A DNA stretch of 64,000 nucleotides from Goodfellowiella coeruleoviolacea (lineage in GTDB: Bacteria; Actinomycetota; Actinomycetes; Mycobacteriales; Pseudonocardiaceae). The stretch lies in NCBI RefSeq assembly GCF_024171785.1, contig NZ_JAMTCK010000003.1:526891-590890 (forward strand), written 5' to 3'. The notes below the pieces were generated by a model that made no database searches, was not told the DNA's origin, and worked only from the letters and a program-made list of their open reading frames with translations. Numbering within the stretch: the first letter of the stretch is position 1; each line of letters starts with the position of its first letter. The translations under genes were made by a program, and so were the position numbers. This document shows positions 36,157 through 44,923 of the stretch, piece by piece.

Positions 36157-36381
36157 ATGAACAAGTACACGGCCTGGCAGATCGTGGGCATGGTCCTGCT
36201 GGCACTGGGCGCACAGGGCGCCATCCGGCTGCTGATCGACCACGGCCACGCCGGGCTGCTCAGCTGGCTGCCCGGCGGGTTCGCGGTGTGGCTGAGCTGC
36301 TACGTGGTGGTCACCGTGGTCGGCGGGGTCCTGGCCGGCTGGGCGGCTGGCAAGGCCAAGCCGGCGGAGCGGGACAGGTGA
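36157..36381 (+). CDS. Small two-span membrane protein
   Basis: This 74-residue protein has two hydrophobic helices (WQIVGMVLLALGAQGAIRLL and FAVWLSCYVVVTVVGGVLAG) and a short basic tail. ATG 36157 has GAGGGGAG upstream. Its stop overlaps the GTG of the esterase gene (GTGA), so both are made together under the TetR operators. No family recognised; it may assist esterase membrane placement. Confidence 0.8.
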   Translation: MNKYTAWQIVGMVLLALGAQGAIRLLIDHGHAGLLSWLPGGFAVWLSCYVVVTVVGGVLAGWAAGKAKPAERDR

Positions 36382-37967
36382 CCGGCTGGCGGGGTGTGGC
36401 CGCGCTGGCCGGTGCGGTGGTGGTCCTGGTGGCCTGCGGCGCACCGGTCGGTGCCGGAGACCAGCCGCACCCCGACCCGGTGGTCCGCACGGCGTCGGGT
36501 GAACTCCGTGGCGCCGAACAGGACGGCGTGCGCCGGTTCCGGGGCATCCCGTACGCCGCGCCACCGGTCGGGGAGCTGCGCTGGCAGCCGCCGCAGCCGG
36601 TGCGCCCCTGGCCGGACCAGCGCGATGCCACCGCGTCCGGCCCGGCGTGCGTGCAACCGGAGGCGCCGGACATGCCCGAGGGCACCCCGCACAGCGAGGA
36701 CTGCCTGACCCTGGACGTGACCACGCCCGCCGAGCCGGGCGCCGGACGGCCGGTGTTGGTGTGGCTGCCCGGTGGCGGGTTCATCACCGGTGCCGGTTCG
36801 ATCTACGACCCGGCGCGGCTGGTGCGGGCCGGCGAGATCGTGGTGGTGACGGTCAACTACCGGCTGGGCGTGTTCGGCTTCTTCGCCCACCCGGAACTCG
36901 GCGAGACCAGCAACTTCGGGCTGCTCGACCAGGTGGCGGCGCTGGAGTGGGTGCGCGCCAACATCGCCGCGTTCGGCGGCGACCCCGGCCGGGTCACGCT
37001 CGGGGGAGTGTCGGCCGGCGCGATGAGCGCGTGCACCCTGATGACCGCGCCGGCGGCCGCCGGCCTGTTCCACCAGGCGATCGTCCACAGTGGATCGTGC
37101 GGGACCAGTCACCCGGCCGGCGCGATCGGCGAGGGCGTTGACGCGATCTCGTCCTGGCACCCGATCAGCACGATCCAGCGCAACGGCCAGGCCCTGGCCG
37201 GGCAGCTGTCCTGCGCCGACCTGGCCTGCCTGCGCGCCAAGCCCGCCGAGGAACTGCTGCCGCACACCGGCCAGTTCCCGCTGATCGCCTACGGCACCAG
37301 CCTCGTGCCGGAGGAGCCGGCCGCGGTGTTCGCCGCCGGCCGGCAGGCGGGCGTGCCGCTGTTGCAGGGCACCACCCACGACGAGCACGTCGAGTTCGTC
37401 CTGGCCGCCTACCCCGGGGGCATCACCGCCGACAGGTACTCGGCCATGCTGCGCACCGCGTTCGGGCCGCGCGCGCCGGACGTGGAACAGCGGTACCCGG
37501 TGGATGAGTTCCCCTCACCCGCGGCGGCGGCCAGCCGGGTGTTCACCGACCGCGACTGGATCTGCCCGTCCTGGAAGTCCGGTCTGGACCAGGCCCGGAA
37601 GGCGGCCACCTACGCCTGGGTCTTCACCGACCCGTCCGCGCCCACGCCGAGTGGGCAGCCCCTGCCCGAGCACGTCCGGCCCGCGACCGCGCACGGTGGT
37701 GACGCCTCCTACCTGTTCGACTTCCCGAACGGGCCCGCGCTCACCTCGGCCCAGCGGCCCCTGGCCGACCAGCTGGTGGGCTACTGGAGCCGGTTCGTCC
37801 GGACCGGCGACCCCAACGGCGCGGGCAGCCCGGTCTGGCCCCGGCTCGACGCCGGCAACCCCGACGCCAGTAACACCGACACCGGGAACGCCGCGCTGGA
37901 ACTGACCCAGGACGGCGCGCGGCCGATCGACGTGGCCGCGACCCACCACTGTGGACTGTGGTTCTGA
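36378..37967 (+). CDS. Type-B carboxylesterase, lipoprotein
   Basis: The 529-residue alpha/beta hydrolase has a lipoprotein signal (AGAVVVLVACGAP, lipobox VAC). Family marks are FRGIPYAAPPVGELRWQPPQ, EDCLTLDVTTP, VWLPGGGFITGAGSIYDPAR (oxyanion hole) and the nucleophile elbow GGVSAGAM with Ser212; most relatives have GESAGA, so Val replaces Glu. A C-terminal AHGGDASYLFDFP carries the catalytic His. It is anchored outside the membrane and hydrolyses carboxylic esters; the substrate is unknown. It is translationally coupled to the small membrane protein and TetR-regulated. Confidence 0.93.
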   Translation: MTGWRGVAALAGAVVVLVACGAPVGAGDQPHPDPVVRTASGELRGAEQDGVRRFRGIPYAAPPVGELRWQPPQPVRPWPDQRDATASGPACVQPEAPDMPEGTPHSEDCLTLDVTTPAEPGAGRPVLVWLPGGGFITGAGSIYDPARLVRAGEIVVVTVNYRLGVFGFFAHPELGETSNFGLLDQVAALEWVRANIAAFGGDPGRVTLGGVSAGAMSACTLMTAPAAAGLFHQAIVHSGSCGTSHPAGAIGEGVDAISSWHPISTIQRNGQALAGQLSCADLACLRAKPAEELLPHTGQFPLIAYGTSLVPEEPAAVFAAGRQAGVPLLQGTTHDEHVEFVLAAYPGGITADRYSAMLRTAFGPRAPDVEQRYPVDEFPSPAAAASRVFTDRDWICPSWKSGLDQARKAATYAWVFTDPSAPTPSGQPLPEHVRPATAHGGDASYLFDFPNGPALTSAQRPLADQLVGYWSRFVRTGDPNGAGSPVWPRLDAGNPDASNTDTGNAALELTQDGARPIDVAATHHCGLWF

Positions 37968-37971
37968 CGCC

Positions 37972-38079
37972 TCATCCGGCTCGCGGTTCGTGCCCGGCCG
38001 GCTGGGACAGGGCGGCGAGCGCGGCTCCGGCCGCGGCCACCAGGGCGATCAGGGCCCGGCGCCGGCCCGGCGGGGTCAC
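37972..38079 (-). CDS. 35-residue hydrophobic peptide
   Basis: GTG 38079 overlaps the stop of the acetyltransferase gene (GTGA) and opens a 35-codon frame: a basic start (TPPGRRRA), one hydrophobic helix (LIALVAAAGAALAALS) and a short tail. The overlap and signal-like pattern support translation, but it is short and lies only five bases from the convergent esterase stop. It could be a micro membrane protein. Confidence 0.4.
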   Translation of the reverse strand: MTPPGRRRALIALVAAAGAALAALSQPAGHEPRAG

Positions 38080-38606
38080 GACGTGGCTGGTGTCGCGGTC
38101 AGGTCGCGTTGCAGCAGCAGCGTGTCGACCCAGCGGCCGTGCTTGTGGCCGACGCCGCGCAGCCGGCCCACCTCGGTGAAGCCGAGCGCCCGGTGCAGGG
38201 CCAGGGTGGCGTGGTGGCTGCCGGTGTCGGCGATGACCGCGATCACCTGGCGGACGCCGGCCCGGGCGCACTCGGCGAGCAGCGCGTCACCCAGCAGTCG
38301 ACCCAGCCCCCGGCCGGTCCACTGAGGCGCCAGGTAGATGGTGTCCTCCACGGAGTACCGGTAGGCGGTCTTCGGCCGCCACGGGCTGGCGTAGGTGTAG
38401 CCGGCGACCTGCCCGTCGACCTCGGCCACCAGGAACGGCAGGCCGCGCGCGGTGAAGTCGGCCAGCCGCTGCCGCCACGCGGACACCGGCGGCGGCTGCT
38501 CGTCGAAGGTGATCACCGTGGTGGTGACGTAGTGGGCGTAGATGTCGGCCACCGCCACCAGGTCGTCGGCGGTGGCGGCGCGGACGAGGACGTCGTCGCT
38601 GGGCAT
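38076..38606 (-). CDS. GNAT acetyltransferase (phosphinothricin acetyltransferase-like)
   Basis: The 176-residue N-acetyltransferase begins VLVRAATADDLVAVADIYAHYV with TTVITFDEQPPP typical of the Pat/MddA group. The acetyl-CoA loop is VEDTIYLAPQWTGRGLGRLL (QWTGRGLG) and motif B follows (HHATLALHRALGFTEVG). Relatives acetylate phosphinothricin or methionine sulfoximine/sulfone; the substrate is not proven. It is divergent from the XRE-cupin regulator across a 50-base gap that holds a palindrome, so it is probably that regulator's target. Confidence 0.9.
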   Translation of the reverse strand: MPSDDVLVRAATADDLVAVADIYAHYVTTTVITFDEQPPPVSAWRQRLADFTARGLPFLVAEVDGQVAGYTYASPWRPKTAYRYSVEDTIYLAPQWTGRGLGRLLGDALLAECARAGVRQVIAVIADTGSHHATLALHRALGFTEVGRLRGVGHKHGRWVDTLLLQRDLTATPATS

Positions 38607-38620
38607 GCTGATCTCCGGAT

Positions 38621-38657
38621 TTTCTCTATAGTGAAACTGATTGATATTATAGAGAAA
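38621..38657. promoter_or_regulatory. Inverted-repeat operator between acetyltransferase and XRE-cupin genes
   Basis: TTTCTCTATA (38621-38630) and TATAGAGAAA (38648-38657) form a perfect 10-bp inverted repeat with 17 bases between. The right arm ends on the A of the XRE ATG. TATTAT (38645-38650) could be a -10 box for a leaderless transcript. Confidence 0.75.
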
Positions 38658-39259
38658 TGCTTGATCTGGAGGAACTGGGTCGGCGGGTGCAGTCGCTGCG
38701 CGTCCGGCGCGGCCTCACGTTGCAGGCGCTGGCGGAGGCCGCCTCGGTCAGCGTCAGCATGCTGTCCTCGGTGGAACGCGGGCAGAAGGCGCCCACCGTC
38801 GTGGTGCTGGGCCGGATCGCCGACGGCCTGGGCGTGTCCCTGGCGAGCCTGGTCGCCACGCCCGAGGCGGACCGGGTGATCCTGCGGCGCGCCGCCGAGC
38901 AGGACGTGGTGGACGAGCCGGAGGGGTGGCGGCGGGTCATCCTGTCGCCGGTCGTGCCCGGGGTGAACTTCGAGTGGATCCGCTCGACCCTGCCGCCGCA
39001 CTGCGACGCCGGCTGGTTCCCGGCCTACGCGCCCGGCTCGCACGAGTACATCGCGGTGGAGTCGGGCCGGGTGCGGCTCACCCTGGGCCACCCCGGGCAG
39101 CGCGCCGAGCCCGTTGACCTGGCCGCCGGCGACTCCCTCTACCTCGCCAGGGACACCCCGCTCAACTACGCCAACGTCACCGACGAGCCGTGCAGCTACT
39201 ACGTGGCCGCGCTGATCATGCGGCCACGTCTGCCCGGCCGCCGCGCCGGCGGCCACTGA
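38657..39259 (+). CDS. XRE-cupin transcriptional regulator
   Basis: The 200-residue regulator has an HTH (LTLQALAEAASVSVSMLSSV, about residues 21-40) and a C-terminal cupin sensor (PGSHEYIAVESGRVRLTLGH and GDSLYLARDTPLNYANVTDE). Such proteins control detoxification or amino-acid and polyamine genes. ATG 38657 has no Shine-Dalgarno site and sits 7 bases from a -10-like box, so a leaderless mRNA is likely. It is divergent from the GNAT gene with a shared palindrome. Confidence 0.92.
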   Translation: MLDLEELGRRVQSLRVRRGLTLQALAEAASVSVSMLSSVERGQKAPTVVVLGRIADGLGVSLASLVATPEADRVILRRAAEQDVVDEPEGWRRVILSPVVPGVNFEWIRSTLPPHCDAGWFPAYAPGSHEYIAVESGRVRLTLGHPGQRAEPVDLAAGDSLYLARDTPLNYANVTDEPCSYYVAALIMRPRLPGRRAGGH

Positions 39260-39400
39260 CGCCCGGTGACCTGGTGACTGCGCGGTGACGTGACCGGGGG
39301 AACAATTCAGGCGTGGGCCAGCGTTGTCAGACAACTGACGGGCTGGGGCAGACAGACTGCCCGATCAGCTCGACACCGCTGGGAAACGAGAGGTGCCGTC

Positions 39401-40543
39401 GTGCGTGAGGTGCTCGCCCAACTCGTCACCCGAGTCGCCAACGGCGAAACGGTCGGCCTGGGGACGGTGGTCGGCACGTTCCGCTCCGCGCCCCGCGCGC
39501 CCGGTGCGGCCATGCTGGTCGCCGCGGACGGCACGGTGTCCGGCAGCGTGTCCGGCGGCTGCGTGGAAGGCGCCGTGTACGAGCTGGCGCAACAGGTCAT
39601 GGCGGATGACACGCCGGTGTTGCAGCGCTACGGGGTCAGCGACGACGACGCGTTCGCGGTCGGTCTGACCTGTGGCGGCATCATCGACGTCTACGTGGAG
39701 CGCGTTGACGCGGCCGGGTTCCCCGAGCTGCCCGAGCTGGCCGCGTCCATCGCCGCGGACGAGCCGGTGGCCGTGGCCACCGTGGTCGAACACCCCGACC
39801 CCGACCGGCTGGGTCGGCGCCTGGTGGTCTGGCCCGACCGGGTGGCCGGCGCGCTGGGCAGCGACCGGGCCGACGACGCGGTCACCGCGGACGCCCGGGG
39901 CATGCTGGCCGGCGGCCGGGTCGGGCTGCTGCACTACGGACCGGACGGGCAGCGCCGCGGCGAGGGCATGACCGTGTTCGTGAACTCCTTCGAGCCGCCG
40001 CCGCGCATGCTGGTGTTCGGCGCCATCGACTTCGCCGCGGCCATGGCCCGGCTCGGCGCCTACCTCGGTTACCGGGTCACCGTGTGCGACGCCCGGCCGG
40101 TGTTCGCCACCGCCGCCCGGTTCCCGGACGCCGACGAGGTGGTGGTGGACTGGCCGCACCGCTACCTGGCCGCCGAGGCCGAGGCCGGCCGGCTGGACCG
40201 GCGCACCGTGGTCACCGTGCTCACCCACGACCCCAAGTTCGACGTGCCCCTGCTGGAGGCGGCCCTGCGGCTGGACCTCGGCTACGTCGGGGCGATGGGG
40301 TCCAGGCGCACGCACGCCGACCGGCTGGCCCGGCTGCGGGAGAACGGCGTGACCGAGGCCCAGCTGGCCCGGCTGTCCTCCCCGATCGGCCTCGACCTCG
40401 GCGCGCGCACCCCGGAGGAGACCGCGGTGTCCATCGCCGCCGAGATCATCGCGCTGCGCTGGGGCGGGGCCGGCGACCGGCTCAGCCTGGTGGACGGCCC
40501 CATCCACCACGAGGAGGCCCAGCCCGCGTGGCTGAGTGAGTGA
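39401..40543 (+). CDS. XdhC-family molybdoenzyme maturation protein
   Basis: The 380-residue XdhC/CoxI protein stabilises and loads the sulfurated molybdenum cofactor into xanthine dehydrogenase-type enzymes. The XdhC_CoxI part has GSVSGGCVEGAVYELAQQVM and VGLTCGGIIDVYVERV; the Rossmann part has RMLVFGAIDFAAAMARLGAY and LTHDPKFDVPLLEAALRLDL and GYVGAMGSRRTH. GTG 39401 has GAGAGG upstream. No molybdoenzyme structural gene is nearby, so it serves an enzyme encoded elsewhere, with MoeA at 21541. Confidence 0.92.
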   Translation: MREVLAQLVTRVANGETVGLGTVVGTFRSAPRAPGAAMLVAADGTVSGSVSGGCVEGAVYELAQQVMADDTPVLQRYGVSDDDAFAVGLTCGGIIDVYVERVDAAGFPELPELAASIAADEPVAVATVVEHPDPDRLGRRLVVWPDRVAGALGSDRADDAVTADARGMLAGGRVGLLHYGPDGQRRGEGMTVFVNSFEPPPRMLVFGAIDFAAAMARLGAYLGYRVTVCDARPVFATAARFPDADEVVVDWPHRYLAAEAEAGRLDRRTVVTVLTHDPKFDVPLLEAALRLDLGYVGAMGSRRTHADRLARLRENGVTEAQLARLSSPIGLDLGARTPEETAVSIAAEIIALRWGGAGDRLSLVDGPIHHEEAQPAWLSE

Positions 40544-40697
40544 CGCGGGGGCTGCGCGCGGTGGCTGGGGAGTGTCGAACCACGTCGTTCTGTGGGTGAT
40601 TTTCACTCGATCAGGGCATGGGAGGATGGCCCGGGCATCACTCGGGGTGCCTTGTCGCGGGTGGAACTGAGCAGTCACAACGGCGTGGGGAGTGGGC

Positions 40698-41831
40698 ATG
40701 CGGCGATTAGCCGGTGGGTTGTTCGCGCTGGTGGTGCTGGCGGCGGGCTGTTCCGGTGACCCGGCCGGCCAGGACCCGACCACCGCGGCGAAGCTGGCGA
40801 ACACCCAGCCGTCCGCGTCCTCGGCCGCGGCGAGCACCCGGTCGTTCACCGTGGCCGCGTCCGGTGACGTGCTGATCCACCCCGCGCTGACCGACCAGGC
40901 CACCGAGGACGGCGCCGGCGAACGCGACTACCGGCCGCTGCTGGCCGGGGTCAAACCGGTGATCTCCGGTGCCGACCTGGCCATCTGCCACCTTGAGGTG
41001 CCACTGGCCGACAAGGGCGGGCCGTTCCGGGGCTACCCGTCGTTCAGCGCCCCGCCCGAGGTGGCCGACGCGCTGCTGGACACCGGCTACGACAGCTGCT
41101 CGACCGCCTCCAACCACACCCTCGACCAGGGCGAGAAGGGCATCACCCGCACCCTGGACAAGCTGGACGAGGTGGGCATCAAGCACACCGGCTCGGCCCG
41201 CACCGAGCAGGAGGCCGAGACCCCGCTGGTGCTCGACGTGCACGGGGTCAAGGTCGGCCAGGTCTCGTTCACCTTCGGGTTCAACGGCATCGAACGGCCG
41301 GCCGGCAAGCCGTGGGTGGCCAACCAGCTCGACGCCCAGGACGTGATCAGCGCGGCCAAGGCGGCGCGCGCGGCCGGCGCCCAGGTGGTGATCGCCAGCC
41401 TGCACTGGGGCACCGAGTACCAGCACGAGGTGACCGCCGAGCAGAAGCGGATCGCCCAGCAGGTGCTCGCCGACCCGGCGGTGGACCTGATCATCGGCCA
41501 CCACGCGCACGTGGTGCAGCCGTTCGACAAGGTCAACGGCAAGTGGGTGGCCTACGGGCTGGGCAACCACGTGGCCAAGCACGAGGAGCCGAGGGGCACC
41601 ACCGAGGAGGGCGTGATCGCCCGGTTCCGGTTCACCCAGGACGCCAAGGGCGGCTGGAGCGTGGATCAGGCCGAGTACTTCCCGACCCTGATCGACCTGG
41701 GACCGCCGATCCGGCTGGTGCTGCCGGCCGAGGGCGGCGGCTCCCGGCAGGACAAGGCGCTCAGCCGCACCGAGCAGGTCGTGCTCAGCCGGGACGCCGA
41801 CGAGCAGGGCCTGACCAGGGGCAAGCCGTAG
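40698..41831 (+). CDS. CapA-family lipoprotein (PGA-synthesis/metallophosphatase-like)
   Basis: This 377-residue lipoprotein has a signal ending in the lipobox LAAGC. The CapA domain shows the metal-site motifs of the calcineurin-like fold: AASGDVLIHPAL, ADLAICHLEVPLAD, STASNHTLDQGEKGI, VIASLHWGTEYQHEV and IIGHHAHVVQPFD. CapA takes part in poly-gamma-glutamate capsule formation in Bacillus, but most actinobacterial relatives are alone and of unknown function, as here with no CapBC. ATG 40698 (GGGGAG upstream) is preferred over GTG 40692. Confidence 0.9.
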   Translation: MRRLAGGLFALVVLAAGCSGDPAGQDPTTAAKLANTQPSASSAAASTRSFTVAASGDVLIHPALTDQATEDGAGERDYRPLLAGVKPVISGADLAICHLEVPLADKGGPFRGYPSFSAPPEVADALLDTGYDSCSTASNHTLDQGEKGITRTLDKLDEVGIKHTGSARTEQEAETPLVLDVHGVKVGQVSFTFGFNGIERPAGKPWVANQLDAQDVISAAKAARAAGAQVVIASLHWGTEYQHEVTAEQKRIAQQVLADPAVDLIIGHHAHVVQPFDKVNGKWVAYGLGNHVAKHEEPRGTTEEGVIARFRFTQDAKGGWSVDQAEYFPTLIDLGPPIRLVLPAEGGGSRQDKALSRTEQVVLSRDADEQGLTRGKP

Positions 41832-41918
41832 CCCGCGGCTGACCGGCACTGCCGCGCGATCGCCGCGGGATTCCGCGGAACAGGCGTGGGAGCGCGCGCA
41901 CCTGGGTATGCCCGGATC

Positions 41919-43448
41919 ATGGTGACCAGCGTGCGCGAGACAGAACGCAAGTACGAGGCGCCGACCGGGGTCGCCCTGCCCACCTGGGACGGCCTGCCGG
42001 GCGTGGCCGGGGTCAGCGGACCGGACGAGGTGCTGCTGGACGCCGAGTACCACGACACCGAGGACCTCCGGCTGGCCAGGGCCGGCGTGACGCTGCGCCG
42101 GCGCACCGGCGGCGAGGACGCCGGGTGGCACCTCAAACTGCCCGCCGGCGCCGACACCCGTGACGAGCTGGGCGTGCCCCTGGGGCCGGAGCACCAGCGG
42201 CCGCCCGAGGAGCTGACCAGCCTGGTGCGGGCGCGCACCCGGGGCGCGCGGCTGCTGCCGGTGGCCCGGATCGCCACCCGGCGCTCCCGCTGGCGGCTCA
42301 CCGGTGACACCGGCCAACTCCTCGCCGAGGTGGTGGCCGACCAGGTCACCGCGTCCGTCCTGAGTGGACCGTCCAAACAGGACGAGTGGCGCGAGGTCGA
42401 GGTGGAACTCGGCGCGGACGCCGACCCCGGGCTGCTCGACGCGGTGGAGGACCGGCTCGTCGCCGCCGGCCTGCACCGGTCCACCCGCTCGGCGAAACTG
42501 GCCCGCGTGCTGGGCGACCGGCTCACCCCGGCCACGCCCGCACGCGTCCCGGTCGACGCGGCGACCGCCGGCGGAACCGTCCTGGCCTACCTGCGCGACC
42601 AGGTGGCCGCGGTGTACCGGCTGGACCCGGCCGTGCGGCGGGGCCTGCCCGACGCCGTGCACCAGCAGCGGGTGGCCATGCGCCGGCTGCGCAGCGCGCT
42701 CCAGGCGTTCGGCCGGGTCGTGGACCGCGAGCGCACCCGGGACCTCACCGACGAACTGCGCTGGGCCGCCGGCGTGCTCGGCGCGGCCCGCGACCTGGAG
42801 GTGTTGGCCGACCGGCTGGAGCAGGCCGTGGCCGCGCTGCCCGACGACCTGGTGGTCGGCCCGGTGCGGGCCCAGCTGACCAGGCACTTCGCCCCCGGCC
42901 AGGCCGCGGCCCAGCAGGCCGTGCTGGCCGCGCTGGACAGCCCCCGCTACAGCGCGCTGCTGGACCGGCTGGACGCGCTGCTGGTCGACCCGCCGTTCAC
43001 CCCGCGCGCGGCCCTGCCGGCCGAGGACGTGCTGCCGGCCCAGGTGGCCAGGGCCGACCGCCGGCTGCGCCGCCGGATGCGCGCGGTCGGGGAGACCGGC
43101 TCGGCCGGGGCGGACCGGGACGTGGCCCTGCACGAGGCACGCAAGGCGGCCAAGCGGCTGCGCTACGCCGTGGAGGTGGTCGAGCCGCTGGTGGGCCGGC
43201 GGGCCGTCCGGTTCCGCAAGCGGGTGAAGGCGGTGCAGCAGGTGCTCGGCGACCACCAGGACGGCGTGCTGGCCCGGCCGCTGCTGCGGCAGCTGGGCAT
43301 GCGCAGTCAGTTGGAGGGCGAGAACGGGTTCACCTTCGGCCTGCTGCACGGCCGCGAACTCAGCCGGGCCGACCAGGTGCTGACCACACTTGCCCGGCCG
43401 TGGCGGCGCCTGGCCAAGCCGCGCGTCCGCCGCTGGCTCACGTCCTGA
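41919..43448 (+). CDS. CYTH and CHAD domain protein
   Basis: The 509-residue protein has two domains. The N-terminal CYTH (residues 1-205) has the triphosphate-tunnel ExExK-like start VRETERKYEAP and YHDTEDLRLARAGVTLRRRT. The C-terminal CHAD (about 215-509) is a helical bundle rich in conserved His and basic residues (HQQRVAMRRLRSALQAFGRV, HEARKAAKRLRYAVEVVEPL). CYTH enzymes hydrolyse triphosphates; CHAD domains bind polyphosphate. The pair suggests a role at polyphosphate granules. No polyphosphate kinase is adjacent. Confidence 0.93.
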   Translation: MVTSVRETERKYEAPTGVALPTWDGLPGVAGVSGPDEVLLDAEYHDTEDLRLARAGVTLRRRTGGEDAGWHLKLPAGADTRDELGVPLGPEHQRPPEELTSLVRARTRGARLLPVARIATRRSRWRLTGDTGQLLAEVVADQVTASVLSGPSKQDEWREVEVELGADADPGLLDAVEDRLVAAGLHRSTRSAKLARVLGDRLTPATPARVPVDAATAGGTVLAYLRDQVAAVYRLDPAVRRGLPDAVHQQRVAMRRLRSALQAFGRVVDRERTRDLTDELRWAAGVLGAARDLEVLADRLEQAVAALPDDLVVGPVRAQLTRHFAPGQAAAQQAVLAALDSPRYSALLDRLDALLVDPPFTPRAALPAEDVLPAQVARADRRLRRRMRAVGETGSAGADRDVALHEARKAAKRLRYAVEVVEPLVGRRAVRFRKRVKAVQQVLGDHQDGVLARPLLRQLGMRSQLEGENGFTFGLLHGRELSRADQVLTTLARPWRRLAKPRVRRWLTS

Positions 43449-43516
43449 CGGCGGGGTGTGCGCACCCGCGGGGACGCCTCCTCACCCGCGGGGAGGCTCA
43501 CTTGCCGCACAATCAT

Positions 43517-43543
43517 TTTGTACACTAACCAATGGTGTGCAAA
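43517..43543. promoter_or_regulatory. Probable MarR operator
   Basis: TTTGTACAC, nine bases, GTGTGCAAA is an inverted repeat with one mismatch, located 27 bases upstream of the MarR start. It resembles TACAC/GTGTA-type sites of OhrR-like regulators. Confidence 0.6.
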
Positions 43544-43569
43544 GCATTGCGGCGAGAGGACGGCGGCGA

Positions 43570-44076
43570 GTGAGTGAAGTCGGGGCGGCCCAGGCCGCCG
43601 ACCAACCCGAGATCAGCTTCGACGGCGATCCCCTGGCGCTGGAACGCCAGGTGTGCTTCGCCCTGGCCGTGGCCTCGCGCAGCGTGATCGCCCTGTACCG
43701 GCCACTGCTGGAGCCCCTGGGGCTCACGCATCCCCAGTACCTGGTGATGCTGGCGCTGTGGCAGCGCACGCCCCGCTCGGTCAAGGAGCTGAGCGCCGTG
43801 CTCCAGCTCGACGCGGGCACGCTGTCCCCGCTGCTCAAGCGGCTTGAGGCGGCCGGCCTGCTGGTGCGGCAACGCGACGCCGGCGACGAACGCGCGCTGG
43901 CCGTGACGCTGACCGAGCGCGGCACCGCCCTGCGCGAGCAGGCCCTGCGTATCCCCGAGGCCGTGGTCCGCCGGCTCGGCATGAGCCTCGCCGAACTCCA
44001 ACACCTGCACGAGTCGCTGACCAGGGTCATCGCCGCGGCCAACGCCGGCGACCCGGATAGCGGGGAACGGCCGTGA
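43570..44076 (+). CDS. MarR-family regulator (OhrR-like)
   Basis: The 168-residue winged-helix regulator has LALERQVCFALAVASRSVIA with a Cys near residue 24, placed as the sensing Cys of OhrR-type peroxide sensors, and YRPLLEPLGLTHPQYLVMLA. The HTH is SVKELSAVLQLDAGTLSPLL and the wing is VRQRDAGDERALAVTLTERG. GTG 43570 is chosen near GAGAGG. It overlaps the DUF5313 gene (GTGA). No ohr gene is adjacent. The operator-like repeat upstream suggests autoregulation. Confidence 0.9.
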   Translation: MSEVGAAQAADQPEISFDGDPLALERQVCFALAVASRSVIALYRPLLEPLGLTHPQYLVMLALWQRTPRSVKELSAVLQLDAGTLSPLLKRLEAAGLLVRQRDAGDERALAVTLTERGTALREQALRIPEAVVRRLGMSLAELQHLHESLTRVIAAANAGDPDSGERP

Positions 44077-44513
44077 CCGCCCCCGTGGACAAGCCCAACC
44101 TCCTCCAGCGACTCTGGTACCTGATCGGCGGTCGGCTGCCGCGGCGCTACCGCGAGTGGGTGTTCGCCGACGTGACCAAGCCGAGCTGGCTGGCCTGGTT
44201 CGCGCTCCGGTCCGTCCTCCAGGTCCTGCCGCTGAGCCTGGTGGTCACGCTCGGGCTGGTGCTGCTGCTGGACGCCCCGCTCGGCCTGGCCATCGCCTGC
44301 GGCGCGCTGGGCCTGCTCGTCGGCGTCTACTACTCGCTGTCCTACGCGGTCGAGAGCGTGGAGCACCGGATCACCAAGTACGGCTACCCCAACGGCCTGG
44401 CCGCCCAGACCCGCCGGGACCGCGACGCCGAACAGGACCGCGAACGCCAGGCCCGCTACAACGCCAGCTGGCGCAGTACCGGCGACCAGCCCACCGCCCC
44501 GCCCGCCGACTGA
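44073..44513 (+). CDS. DUF5313 membrane protein
   Basis: This 146-residue protein of the actinobacterial DUF5313 family starts PNLLQRLWYLIGGRLPRRYR, then EWVFADVTKP, two hydrophobic helices (residues 52-70 and 72-92) and a charged tail (GYPNGLAAQTRRDRDAEQDR). Its function is unknown. GTG 44073 overlaps the MarR stop, so it is co-regulated with that gene. Confidence 0.88.
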   Translation: MTAPVDKPNLLQRLWYLIGGRLPRRYREWVFADVTKPSWLAWFALRSVLQVLPLSLVVTLGLVLLLDAPLGLAIACGALGLLVGVYYSLSYAVESVEHRITKYGYPNGLAAQTRRDRDAEQDRERQARYNASWRSTGDQPTAPPAD

Positions 44514-44602
44514 CCAGCAGGCCAGGGCTTCGGTGACGCTTTGTATCGGCTATCTGGGTGATCCGAGCCAACTCGTGTGTTTAGGACAGTGGTAGCCCAT
44601 AC

Positions 44603-44643
44603 CGTTTTCGCATGTGATCCCTTTGGGGTGCAGGGCGAAAACG
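44603..44643. promoter_or_regulatory. Inverted repeat upstream of the toxin-immunity genes
   Basis: CGTTTTCGC (44603-44611) and GCGAAAACG (44635-44643) form a perfect 9-bp inverted repeat with a 23-base spacer. It ends 17 bases before the first start and could be an operator or leader hairpin. Confidence 0.5.
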
Positions 44644-44660
44644 CTTGAGAGGGCAAACTG

Positions 44661-44915
44661 TTGTCTGATGTTGCTGATTTGCGGGCTCAACTGTTGGGGA
44701 TGGTTGAGATTTTTCCCACGGCTGTGGTGGAAGGTCAGGGGAAGAAGGCGGAAGCTGCTGCCGTGGAACTCAGCGACGTGTTGCGGTCGACCGGTGATGA
44801 GGACGTTGAACTAGCTCCTCCGCTGGTGGCGCGAGCAAGCGAGGAGTTGGGGGAAATCCTCGAATTGCTGGTGGCTGCCGAACAGTGCGTCAATGGATAT
44901 CTTGACATCCTGTAG
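44661..44915 (+). CDS. Small helical partner protein of the toxin locus
   Basis: This 84-residue, acidic, all-helical protein (MSDVADLRAQLLGMVEIFPT, later ELGEILELLVAAEQCVNGYL) starts at TTG 44661 with GAGAGGG 7 bases upstream. The end of its sequence has the same shape as the N-terminal 85 residues of the next protein (VEGYIERQ against VNGYLDIL), so the two may form a heterodimeric helical bundle as WXG100-like secreted partners do. It is 8 bases from the toxin gene. No secretion system gene is in the window. Confidence 0.7.
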   Translation: MSDVADLRAQLLGMVEIFPTAVVEGQGKKAEAAAVELSDVLRSTGDEDVELAPPLVARASEELGEILELLVAAEQCVNGYLDIL

Positions 44916-44923
44916 GGGGCGGC

